A DNA stretch of 6,426 bases from Bacteroidota bacterium (GTDB lineage Bacteria > Bacteroidota > Bacteroidia > Bacteroidales > VadinHA17): assembly GCA_030642585.1 (NCBI GenBank), contig DAOWNN010000130.1, positions 1 through 6,426 on the forward strand, written 5' to 3'. The stretch's first letter is position 1. Each line of letters opens with the position of its first letter. The notes below the pieces were generated by a model. That model was not told the DNA's origin. It did no database searches and worked only from the letters and a program-made list of their open reading frames with translations. Both the position numbers and the translations under genes were made by a program. This document shows, piece by piece, positions 1 to 6,386 of this stretch.

Positions 1-2
1 AA

Positions 3-992
3 GTATGGGTCGTTCGTGACAGCAATGACACTCTAAAGAATGGTTATATATGGGTTGATAATTACTATCGTCCATACAACATGATTTATGACGCTGGTGA
101 TTTTTATCTTGCAATCCCACCGAAACAAACTACAATCTACGATCCGGGTTTTAAAGGAGCCTTCATATCCCAGGTAGATTGGATCGATATTTTTCTAAAT
201 CCTGATGCTCTGTCGGCTCAGATTATTGATCCGGCTGCATATACAATTATTTCCGATACCATTTATCAAGGAAAGATTTGCACTAAACTTGTTATAGAAT
301 TCCGAAACGAGAAAAAGAAAGAACTCAAAAAATACACTTATGTTATAGACCAAGAAAGTCTTGTTCCTTTATGGGCAAGGCTGGAATCCAAAAGCAGAGA
401 TCTTGTTTTTTACGATGAATTATTATTTGCTGACTATGAATTTGATAATGTTGACCTGGAAAAATTAAAAGAAAGGCAAAAAAAGGTATTATCGGAGAAC
501 CCTATTGGACGTGAAGAATCTAATTCTGAAGTTTCCAGGCTTGAGAGCATGCTCCACACAGGCGATAAAGCTCCGCTTTTTTCAGGTAATTTTTATCCCG
601 GCGATGAAGATTTTAAGCTTGCCGATTATATTGGAAAGAATGTTATAATTGTTGATTTTTGGTACACCCATTGTCCTCCTTGTGTAAAAGCAATGCCCGC
701 TTTGTCAGACCTCTATACTAAATATAAAGATAGGGGATTGAAAATATTTGGACTTAATTCGGTTGACAATCAGCCTCATAGTCTAGATTATTTTAAAACT
801 TTCCTGGGAAAAAGGCAAATTAGCTATGATATTATCCTTACAAATTCGGATGTTGACATTATGTATAAAATAAATGGTTATCCGACAATGTATGTTGTTG
901 ATAAAGATGGTAAAATAGCATTTGTTGAAGTCGGTTTTGATGAGGAAAAATTAAATGCTTTAATAGAAATAATAGAAGAGCTTACTAAATAA
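3..992 (+). CDS. TlpA-like thioredoxin-fold redoxin with LolA-like N-terminal region, 5' partial
   Basis: This is probably a periplasmic or membrane-anchored thiol-disulfide oxidoreductase of the TlpA/AhpC-TSA type. The C-terminal half shows the redoxin entry motif GDKAPLFSG (from about 561), then VDFWYTHCPPC with the CPPC active-site cysteines at 672-674 and 681-683, and the cis-proline loop GYPTMYVVDKDG with its proline at 882-884. The first ATG in frame is at 81, but it has no ribosome site. The frame is open from position 3 and reads sensibly upstream (VWVVRDSNDTLKNGYIW), so the gene starts outside the window and any export signal is not visible. The N-terminal part (YDAGDFYLAIPPK and the following beta-rich stretch) resembles the LolA-like domain found before TlpA domains in Bacteroidota; this is an inference from pattern, not from conserved catalytic residues. 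A charged linker (about 450-540) joins the two parts. The gene converges on qmoC with 50 bp between stops, and I see no clear terminator there. Its substrate is unknown. Confidence 0.85.
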   Translation, partial: VWVVRDSNDTLKNGYIWVDNYYRPYNMIYDAGDFYLAIPPKQTTIYDPGFKGAFISQVDWIDIFLNPDALSAQIIDPAAYTIISDTIYQGKICTKLVIEFRNEKKKELKKYTYVIDQESLVPLWARLESKSRDLVFYDELLFADYEFDNVDLEKLKERQKKVLSENPIGREESNSEVSRLESMLHTGDKAPLFSGNFYPGDEDFKLADYIGKNVIIVDFWYTHCPPCVKAMPALSDLYTKYKDRGLKIFGLNSVDNQPHSLDYFKTFLGKRQISYDIILTNSDVDIMYKINGYPTMYVVDKDGKIAFVEVGFDEEKLNALIEIIEELTK

Positions 993-1042
993 GGGGCTTG
1001 ATGATTTTTAGATTGCTAATTAAGGATTATGACACCTTACAG

Positions 1043-2137
1043 TTATATTCTACCCAAATATTTGGAGTAAGTCATTGCAAGGGTCCGGTAAAGGAAGTGT
1101 GCAAATTTGGTGTATGGGATATACATGATCACCATCCATACTAAAACGAGATGAACAAAATAAAGATGATAAGCATATGACCAGTTCTGGAACCTGGCAA
1201 TTTCGACTATTAAACCAGAAACTGTTAGAAGAGACAATGATATAATAAATAACCAATCGGAATAATTACTGTTAGCTCTCATTTCTTTATCAATAATCCT
1301 CTGCCAGATCATAATGCTACATCCTAACAAAAGAAATAAGCCAGCAATATTCCCTAAAATCTTCACAGGATTCCAGAATCCCATTGGATACTCAAAAAAC
1401 AATGTCGCCAGAATGGCATAAAATGTTACTGCCAATAACAGAACGAATCCCCAGAAAACCATAAAATGAGCCCAAAAACGATATCGGTTAGCGGTACAGG
1501 TCCGGAAATCTTTATGTGTAAGGATTGTATATAAAACTGAAAAAAAACCTGGGAGCAAAGTCCCATCAGGTTTTGTCACTGTTGCTGAATGCTTAAGATT
1601 TTCCCAATATTGTTTCAACCCTATTACAAATCCCGAAAAAGAAGCCAATACCAGTAGTAAAAAGGAAATGTTCAGTAATCCATGGGGGAAAAATTTTGAG
1701 TACATAACCGGGCCTTCAGGAATTTTTAAAGTTCCAGCCAGTAAAAGAATTACCGATATTACAAGAACCGGAAAACCAATAATCAATGGTAAAAAAGCAG
1801 GTTTTTGCATTATTTTACCAACAAAACGTGGTCTTGCATAATGCTGATAACAATAGTTGCGAATTGAAGCAATAACATCGCCAGGTCTAATATCACGCGG
1901 ACAGGTAGCTGAACAATCTCCACATTGATGACATAACCAGATATCAGGATCTCCAAGCAATTTTTCTTTTAATCCCCAGCTTGCCCAGATCATTTCTTTT
2001 CGGGGAAAGGGATTGTTTTTTGGTGACAGATCGCATACTGCAGTACAATTCCCGCATTGCATACAGGTAGTAAGGGCTGAACCACAATCTTTTTTAAGAT
2101 GTTTAATAAAATCAATATCAGGTTCTATAAAACTCAT
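1043..2137 (-). CDS. qmoC: Quinone-interacting membrane-bound oxidoreductase subunit C (HdrC-cytochrome b fusion)
   Basis: QmoC anchors the Qmo complex in the membrane and passes electrons between menaquinone/heme b and the soluble Fe-S/flavin subunits. The 364-residue product has two four-cysteine Fe-S motifs of the HdrC type: C25-C28-C31-C35, and C69-C72-C75-C79 followed by proline. The first motif has aspartate, not proline, after its last cysteine. The PRKEMIW stretch between the motifs is typical of HdrC-like proteins. The rest is hydrophobic with six likely membrane helices, near residues 115-136, 151-174, 223-247, 258-278, 294-313 and 324-345. This resembles the NarI/HdrE cytochrome b domain. 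Histidines 224, 324, 329 and 347 lie in or near helices and are candidate heme ligands. An AGGA sits 10 bases before the ATG. It is the last gene of the operon, 159 bp after qmoB. A generic '4Fe-4S dicluster/respiratory nitrate reductase gamma-like' label is possible, but the domain fusion and gene order favour QmoC. Confidence 0.88.
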   Translation of the reverse strand: MSFIEPDIDFIKHLKKDCGSALTTCMQCGNCTAVCDLSPKNNPFPRKEMIWASWGLKEKLLGDPDIWLCHQCGDCSATCPRDIRPGDVIASIRNYCYQHYARPRFVGKIMQKPAFLPLIIGFPVLVISVILLLAGTLKIPEGPVMYSKFFPHGLLNISFLLLVLASFSGFVIGLKQYWENLKHSATVTKPDGTLLPGFFSVLYTILTHKDFRTCTANRYRFWAHFMVFWGFVLLLAVTFYAILATLFFEYPMGFWNPVKILGNIAGLFLLLGCSIMIWQRIIDKEMRANSNYSDWLFIISLSLLTVSGLIVEIARFQNWSYAYHLYFVHLVLVWMVIMYIPYTKFAHFLYRTLAMTYSKYLGRI

Positions 2138-2147
2138 AAATTTTGAA

Positions 2148-2248
2148 TCCTGTTTACTTCTTACTCATCGCTTATTTTCTTCCCTTTTATCTTTATACTT
2201 TGATCTTTCATCCTTATTCATGCTCTTATCTATTTCACTTCACAACTC
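2148..2248 (-). other. Purine-rich tract between qmoB and qmoC
   Basis: Read on the minus (transcribed) sense, these 101 bases contain only four C residues and are dominated by A and G, with repeated words such as GATGA, GAGTAAG and AAAGATAAAAG. The tract ends about 10 bases before the qmoC ATG and includes its weak AGGA ribosome site. It gives qmoC an unstructured leader. Together with the hairpin next to qmoB it fills a gap that would normally be short in this operon. It may be low-complexity repeat DNA; no conserved coding is evident. The only minus-strand ATG frame inside it gives an 18-residue lysine/glutamate-rich peptide (2165-2221), which I do not call as a gene. Confidence 0.5.
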
Positions 2249-2290
2249 AACCCTTCCAGGTTCTCCCTGCGGTCGTACCCTGAAAGGTTT
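2249..2290 (-). repeat. Imperfect hairpin / REP-like repeat just after qmoB
   Basis: Arms at 2249-2262 (plus-strand AACCCTTCCAGGTT) and 2277-2290 (ACCCTGAAAGGTTT) are imperfect reverse complements around a 14-base GC-rich loop. Eleven of 14 positions are complementary, and some of the rest can form G-U pairs in RNA. The structure begins 7 bases after the qmoB stop codon on the transcribed strand. No U-run follows, so it is not a standard intrinsic terminator. It more likely acts as an intercistronic stem that alters qmoC expression or mRNA decay, or is a copy of a dispersed palindromic repeat. Repeat status cannot be shown from one copy. Confidence 0.5.
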
Positions 2291-2296
2291 TATCTC

Positions 2297-4441
2297 TTAC
2301 ATATCCTTAAACGGATTGGGCCCAATTTCTTCTATTGTTTCCAAATAATCATTTATCATTTCCGGAATTCTATTAAATTCATTTATTTCAATAAATTCAG
2401 TCCTGATTCTTTCAGGTTCAAGCATCATGGTTTGTAATGTTTCCTGTATATTTTCCCCGCGTGTTTCAGTTAGCTCACTGCCATGTATGAAGTGGCATTG
2501 ATAATCATCTCCTGGCTTACATCCAATCTGAAGAATACCATCAAAGCCTTGCGACAAGGCATCGGAGATCCATACTTTATTTACCGAACCTATGCAACGA
2601 ACAGGTATGATTCTTAAATATGCACTATATTGTAAACGGTTTATACCGGCCATATCAAAGGCAGGGTAAGCATCATTTTCACAAACAAATGCCAGAATCC
2701 TTGGTTTCTCCTCAAACTCATCTGGAATATGAACCGCCTTGATCATGGATGAAACAGCATTGATTGAAAAATCTTTAAAACTGATAATTCGTTCCGGACA
2801 CGAACCCATGCAAATTCCACAGCTACGGCAACGGGATGGATTCGGTAAAGGTGTTCCTTTTTCAGTTTCGTCATACGCTCCAAAGGGACATTCCTCGGTG
2901 CACCGTTTACAATCAGTACATCTTTGCATATAGAGTTCAGGACTGCTAATGTCTCCTGAACGCGGATGAACCGATTCTCCGCGTTTAGTGCTTTCAATAC
3001 ATTGAATAGCTTTTAAAGCCGCCCCGGTAGCATCTTCAATACATGCAGATATAGTGCCAGGAGCCCTTATCGCACCTGCAGCATATATACCAGTCCTCCG
3101 GGTTTCATAAGGGAAACAGATAAAATGTGAATCAGGGAAATCATATTTAAGCCCTGGGAGACCCTTCCCCTGCCTGTATGATAAATTAAGATCTTCACTA
3201 TTTCGGGGAGTCATGCCGGTTGCCAGGACCACCAGGTCAACTTTTATATTTATTACATCATCAATCAGAGTATCCTTAACGGTAACAAGCAACTGATTAT
3301 TTTCTTTTGAGATTTCCGATACTGTTCCTTTAGTCAGGAATACTTGTTCGTCTTTTTGGATCTCTTTATAGAAATATTCAAGTTTGCCGGGCATTCTCAT
3401 ATCCTTGTACACTACAAACACCTTTGTTTCTGCACTGAAATTGCGGATATACTTTGCCTGTTTCAATGAAGTGGCACAACAAAATGCGGAACAATAAGGG
3501 AGATGTTTTTCGTCTCTCGATCCGGCACATTGTATAAACAGAGCACTTTTTACAGCCTGCCCATTTGAAGGCCGTGCAATTTTACCACTTTTTGCCATTT
3601 CTTCCAGCTCAACATTGGTGATAACATCTGTATAAATATTATAGCCAAATTCTTTTAAATTTGCAGCATTATATGGTTTCCATCCTGTTGCCAGAATTAT
3701 GGAAGCCACCTTATATTCTATTATGGAATTGTTTGATAAAATAGAAGCAGAAAACTCACCAGGCTGTCCTGAAATTTTCTTGATTTCGGAAGAGGTAAGC
3801 AGGGTAATATTTTCAAAATTCTGAAGCTCTTTAATCTTTTCATGGATAATGGGATCTTGTAAAGCGGTAAACGGATCTGAATACGGAACCTGTTTCAGAA
3901 GCCTGGAAGACCATCCGCCAGCCTGTGCTTCCTTTTCAACAATTACAACACGGTATCCGGCTTTTGCACTTTCAATTGCTGAAGTAATCCCGGAAATTCC
4001 TCCACCTACCACCAGGATATCAGAATTTAAAGCTGAAGAAATAAAGGGTTCTGGTTGCTCAATAACAAGGGCCTTTGCAATTCCCATTCTGAGATAATCT
4101 TCAGCAAGCATTTGGGTATCTTCTTCATTAGGCGGATTACACCAGATTACCTGTTCCCTTAAATTTACGCGCTCAATAATTACAGAAGGATCAAAGGAAA
4201 ATTCAGCAGTTTTTACGCGTGGGGAACAGGCAGCTATCACAATAGAATTTAATTCCTTGTTAATAATGTCACTGTGAATTATTTCACACCCCTCTTTTTG
4301 GCATAAAAAAGAATGTGCTCTGGAAATTGAAATATCATTGTTCTCTGAAGCTACAGACTGTAAGGCGTCAATATCCAGGCATTGGCCAATGCCACAACCT
4401 GAACACAGATACACACCAATTTTTCTTACCTCTTTATTCAT
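2297..4441 (-). CDS. qmoB: Quinone-interacting membrane-bound oxidoreductase subunit B (HdrA/MvhD-like)
   Basis: QmoB is the large soluble flavin/Fe-S subunit of the Qmo complex, expected on the cytoplasmic face. In the 714 residues, an HdrA-like N-terminal cysteine region (C13, C16, C21, C47, C52, C72) comes first. An FAD-binding GGGISG follows at 146-151, with E169 at the end of the second strand. The HdrA cysteine block is C305, C317, C321 and C322, in QCAGSRD...PYCSAFCC. A second flavin-contact segment lies near 457-479. Two ferredoxin motifs are complete: C508/C511/C514/C518-P and C538/C541/C544/C548-P. The C-terminus (580-690) is MvhD-like, with C587, C616, C641 and C649 in GCKPGDDYQCHF, the form I associate with QmoB. 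This HdrA+MvhD layout and the ending NPFKDM separate it from plain HdrA. The ATG lies 2 bp after the qmoA stop (TAGTAATG) with no visible Shine-Dalgarno site, which points to translational coupling. HdrA of a different electron-bifurcating complex is the alternative, but the qmoC-type neighbour argues against it. Confidence 0.9.
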   Translation of the reverse strand: MNKEVRKIGVYLCSGCGIGQCLDIDALQSVASENNDISISRAHSFLCQKEGCEIIHSDIINKELNSIVIAACSPRVKTAEFSFDPSVIIERVNLREQVIWCNPPNEEDTQMLAEDYLRMGIAKALVIEQPEPFISSALNSDILVVGGGISGITSAIESAKAGYRVVIVEKEAQAGGWSSRLLKQVPYSDPFTALQDPIIHEKIKELQNFENITLLTSSEIKKISGQPGEFSASILSNNSIIEYKVASIILATGWKPYNAANLKEFGYNIYTDVITNVELEEMAKSGKIARPSNGQAVKSALFIQCAGSRDEKHLPYCSAFCCATSLKQAKYIRNFSAETKVFVVYKDMRMPGKLEYFYKEIQKDEQVFLTKGTVSEISKENNQLLVTVKDTLIDDVINIKVDLVVLATGMTPRNSEDLNLSYRQGKGLPGLKYDFPDSHFICFPYETRRTGIYAAGAIRAPGTISACIEDATGAALKAIQCIESTKRGESVHPRSGDISSPELYMQRCTDCKRCTEECPFGAYDETEKGTPLPNPSRCRSCGICMGSCPERIISFKDFSINAVSSMIKAVHIPDEFEEKPRILAFVCENDAYPAFDMAGINRLQYSAYLRIIPVRCIGSVNKVWISDALSQGFDGILQIGCKPGDDYQCHFIHGSELTETRGENIQETLQTMMLEPERIRTEFIEINEFNRIPEMINDYLETIEEIGPNPFKDM

Positions 4442-4443
4442 TA

Positions 4444-5724
4444 CTATTTAGCTGATTGTATTGCCTTTAAAGCAATACCCGTTGCATCTTTAAGGGATGC
4501 TGAAACTTCCTGTGGATTTTTATTACATCCGGCAGCATATATACCGGGTTCAAGTTTTTCAGATGAAACAAAACCTGATTCGTCTGTTGAAATTTGTTCT
4601 AAAGGAGAAATATTTGGCACCATCCCTGCGGCCAGTATCACAAGATCAGCTACTGCTGAAATTTTTATACCCGACAAAATATCTTCAGCCTCACAGATCA
4701 TATTTCCTGTTTCTTTTTCTTCCATGATCTTGCCTACTTTTCCTTTTATTAACTCTATCCGGGGATTGTCCATTATCCGGTTCAGGAAATCTTCATGTCT
4801 GCCCATCAGGCGTAAATCAATATAAAATATCTTAACATTAGCTTCGGGATCTTTCTCGGTCAGATACAAAGCCTGCTTTAAAGAAACGGAACAGCAAACT
4901 CCTGAACAATAAGGCAGATAAGATTCATCACGTGAGCCTGCACACTGAACAAAAACAATGTTTTTGGGAGCTTCACCATTCGAAGGCCTTACTATTTTTC
5001 CCTTATTCGGACCATTTGGTGATGCCATTCTTTCCATCATCAGGTTGGTAATGATATCAGGGAATACACCAAATTTCAGTTCTTGTATCTGTGAAACATC
5101 AAAAAGCTCCCACCCTGTTGCAAAAACAATTGAACCGGATTTTAATTCAATAACTTCAGGAGATTGCTCGAAATTTATAGCATCATATTTACATACTTCC
5201 AGGCATTTCCCGCATTCATCTTTCAGGCATACATTTTCATCGATTACATATTTATGGGGAAAAGCCATTTCATGAGGGAGGAATATTGCCCTGGATTTAT
5301 CCAGTCCCAGGTTAAAGTCGTTTTCTCTTTCTACCGGACACACTTCCACACAATCACCACAAGCTGTACATTGATGATTGACATATTCAGGTTTCATTTC
5401 CAGGGTAACATTAAAGTTTCCTTCAGAACCTGAAATTTTTGTAACTGTTGTAGATGTAAGGATTTGGATTCTGGGATTTTGTCTGATCCGGCGAAAGTTA
5501 ATTTCAAGGCCACACCATGGAGGACAAAGTTTTGGAAAGTATTGATTCATCATAGACACCTTACCACCAAGATATGGTCCTTGCTCTATCAAAACAACTC
5601 TATAACCCACTTCAGCAGCTTCAAGGGCAGTGGTAATTCCAGATATCCCACCTCCAATTACCAGAATCCCCTTGCCAAGACCTTCTGATTTATCTGTAAT
5701 GCTGTTCCTCCTATTAATAACCAT
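4444..5724 (-). CDS. qmoA: Quinone-interacting membrane-bound oxidoreductase subunit A (HdrA-like flavoprotein)
   Basis: QmoA is the smaller HdrA-like FAD subunit of the Qmo complex and first gene of the operon. In the 426-residue reading, GILVIGGGISG (FAD Rossmann motif, glycines at 24-26 and 29) is followed by E47. Then come YFPKLCPPWCGLEINFRRI with C67 and C71, a complete ferredoxin motif C119/C122/C125/C129-P, and an HdrA-like insertion with NDFNLGLDKSRAI. A second cysteine set follows at C166/C171/C174/C178, with C166 set four residues before C171. The HdrA block is C261, C273, C277 and C278, and the second flavin segment is near 395-423. The KLCPPWCGLEINFRR stretch fits QmoA. All eight ferredoxin-type cysteines are kept, which may differ from QmoA of sulfate-reducing Deltaproteobacteria. 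The start is uncertain: ATG at 5724 has no good ribosome site, while AGGAGG lies inside the frame, 6 bases before an ATT codon at 5698-5700. qmoB follows after 2 bp. Confidence 0.88.
   Translation of the reverse strand: MVINRRNSITDKSEGLGKGILVIGGGISGITTALEAAEVGYRVVLIEQGPYLGGKVSMMNQYFPKLCPPWCGLEINFRRIRQNPRIQILTSTTVTKISGSEGNFNVTLEMKPEYVNHQCTACGDCVEVCPVERENDFNLGLDKSRAIFLPHEMAFPHKYVIDENVCLKDECGKCLEVCKYDAINFEQSPEVIELKSGSIVFATGWELFDVSQIQELKFGVFPDIITNLMMERMASPNGPNKGKIVRPSNGEAPKNIVFVQCAGSRDESYLPYCSGVCCSVSLKQALYLTEKDPEANVKIFYIDLRLMGRHEDFLNRIMDNPRIELIKGKVGKIMEEKETGNMICEAEDILSGIKISAVADLVILAAGMVPNISPLEQISTDESGFVSSEKLEPGIYAAGCNKNPQEVSASLKDATGIALKAIQSAK
5707..5712 (-). promoter_or_regulatory. Perfect Shine-Dalgarno AGGAGG inside the 5' end of qmoA
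   Basis: On the transcribed strand AGGAGG lies four codons downstream of the ATG at 5724 and 6 bases before an in-frame ATT (5698-5700). No ATG, GTG or TTG sits at a suitable distance behind it. If it is used, QmoA would begin with ATT as start and TDKSEGLGKGILVIGGG next, a natural-looking HdrA/QmoA N-terminus. If not, it is an Arg-Arg codon pair that happens to match. The ATG start adds eight residues (MVINRRNS) of no evident family similarity. Confidence 0.4.
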
Positions 5725-5746
5725 TGTTCATATTTTCCAACGCCTT

Positions 5747-5778
5747 AATATACAAACGTTTAAATGAATGATGAACAA
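5747..5778 (-). promoter_or_regulatory. Candidate qmoABC promoter, weak
   Basis: On the minus strand, 23 bases before the qmoA ATG, a TATATT (5747-5752) is directly preceded by AACGTTTG (5753-5760). The latter matches the Bacteroidota -7 consensus TAnnTTTG at seven of eight positions. A TTG upstream (5776-5778) could serve as the distal element, but its spacing is not ideal in either the Bacteroidota or the sigma-70 model. The region is AT-rich, so chance matches are likely. Confidence 0.22.
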
Positions 5779-5848
5779 GGATTAACGAATTTCGAAGTTT
5801 TCATTAAACATGATTATTCCTAAAATCTAAAATCGGTGTTCCTTGTTC
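5773..5848. repeat. Inverted repeat in the qmoA leader
   Basis: GAACAAGGA at 5773-5781 and TCCTTGTTC at 5840-5848 are perfect 9-base reverse complements, 58 bases apart. The interval is AT-rich and includes ACGAATTTCGAAGT. The words TCGAACAAGGA, TCCTTGTTC and TTCGAA are of a type I remember from dispersed palindromic intergenic elements of Bacteroidota; that link is recollection and unproven here. The repeat overlaps the likely transcription start area of qmoABC, so it could affect expression, either as an operator or as a leader stem if transcription starts further upstream. Confidence 0.4.
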
Positions 5849-5918
5849 GATATTTAAAAAATGAGATTATATATTTAATTTGAAGTTAAAAATTTCATAC
5901 CTAAACCCCTGGTCATAT

Positions 5919-6060
5919 GGGTCTGTCACTAAAGGCTATGTTATGGTCATCCTGAACTTGTTTCAGGATCTATAATAGGTGACTGTCAACATAATAAGAT
6001 TCTGAAATAAATTCAGAATGACATGGCTTTGCACTTTTGATACAGCCCCACATAGCCTTT
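5919..6060. mobile_element. MITE/REP-like non-coding element with long imperfect inverted arms
   Basis: Two 53-base arms, 5919-5971 and the reverse complement of 5997-6049, start alike (GGGTCTGT and GGGGCTGT) and match at 35 of 53 positions. Their inner 26 bases match at 22 of 26. Each arm also holds its own perfect hairpin with an 8-bp stem and 5-base loop: ATCCTGAA/TTCAGGAT at 5949-5969 and ATTCTGAA/TTCAGAAT at 5999-6019. A further perfect 11-bp inverted pair, AAAGGCTATGT (5931-5941) and ACATAGCCTTT (6050-6060), is offset relative to the main arms. There is no transposase, so it would be a non-autonomous element or a paired REP-type unit. GTCATTCTGAA palindromes are common between genes in Bacteroidota. 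I see no convincing target-site duplication. The left end lies about 195 bp before qmoA. Confidence 0.6.
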
Positions 6061-6145
6061 TTCTATCTGTTTTCGTTAATGCAGCACTCAAATTAGCAAA
6101 GTTAATTCCATAATCAAATCATGATTCCTTAAACCTATACTCATG

Positions 6146-6172
6146 TCCCCCTTGAGGGGGAACTAAAGGGGG
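6146..6172. repeat. C5/G5 hairpin with two alternative partners
   Basis: TCCCCC (6146-6151) pairs with GGGGGA (6156-6161) around a TTGA loop. The same C-run can instead pair with a second G-run at 6168-6172 (CCCCCTTGA against TAAAGGGGG). It lies directly downstream of the DUF559 remnant, read on the minus strand. No T-run follows on either strand, so a standard terminator is unlikely. I recall similar C5/G5 sequences near DUF559 genes in Bacteroidota, so it may be part of the same dispersed unit. Confidence 0.45.
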
Positions 6173-6177
6173 TGGAA

Positions 6178-6386
6178 TTAGTTGTTTGTAATATCCTTAA
6201 TACATCTCTCAATTTTCAGGATCACTTGATCTATCCGATTCAAAACCTCTTCATCCCTGAATCGTAACACATGAAAACCGGCCTCCTCTAAATTCCTCTG
6301 TTTTACTTATCTTTTTCAATTACCTCCTCATCCAGATGAGTAACTCCATCTACCTCAATCACCAAACATAACTTTCTTCCCCATAT
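6178..6386 (-). pseudogene. Decayed DUF559 (Vsr-like endonuclease fold) gene remnant
   Basis: Two adjacent minus-strand frames together read as the C-terminal half of a DUF559 protein. The upstream piece, 6303-6386, gives IWGRKLCLVIEVDGVTH and on to EKDK, then stops at TAA. Its LVIEVDG..H is the family's central acidic motif. The downstream piece, 6178-6300 in another frame, gives 40 residues beginning QRNLEEAGFHVLRFRDEEV, which matches the family's '(K)R...L...G..VLRF.DEEV' ending, then a normal TAA. The break at 6301-6305 is a frameshift that also creates the stop. Upstream of 6387 the frame meets TAG and TAA, and no start codon or N-terminal half is recognisable before the window edge. It is therefore doubly broken and certainly inactive as written, unless there is sequencing error. 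DUF559 proteins are single-domain, of unproven cellular role, and often lie in repeat-rich intergenic DNA. Confidence 0.7.

Noticed and set aside
1037..1072. CTTAC...GTAAG around the perfect palindrome CCAAATATTTGG, as a bidirectional terminator for the redoxin gene and qmoC.
   Set aside because: The stem is AT-rich, lies mostly inside the qmoC coding end, and has no T-run on either side. It is too weak to call.
2165..2221. An 18-codon minus-strand frame in the qmoB-qmoC gap (MNKDERSKYKDKREENKR).
   Set aside because: It lies in low-complexity purine-rich DNA that yields Lys/Glu/Asp codons by composition, has no distinct ribosome site, and shows no recognisable family.
2013..2348. A plus-strand 111-codon open frame spanning the qmoC start and the qmoB-qmoC gap.
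   Set aside because: It is antisense to the qmoC N-terminus with its cysteine motifs and runs through the repeat. The protein is low-complexity and has no domain, so it is a shadow frame.
3849..4097. Plus-strand open frames antisense to qmoB and qmoA, such as this one and those at 4958-5433.
   Set aside because: They mirror strongly conserved cofactor-binding segments on the minus strand and have no ribosome sites or recognisable protein features.
5931..6060. A transposon bounded by the AAAGGCTATGT inverted pair.
   Set aside because: The 11-bp pair is out of register with the main arms and no target duplication is visible, so I kept a single broader element instead of defining its ends by this pair.
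5725..6177. CRISPR array or tRNA in the repeat-rich intergenic region.
   Set aside because: The repeats are inverted, not direct and evenly spaced, and no cloverleaf with anticodon and T-loop consensus was seen on either strand.
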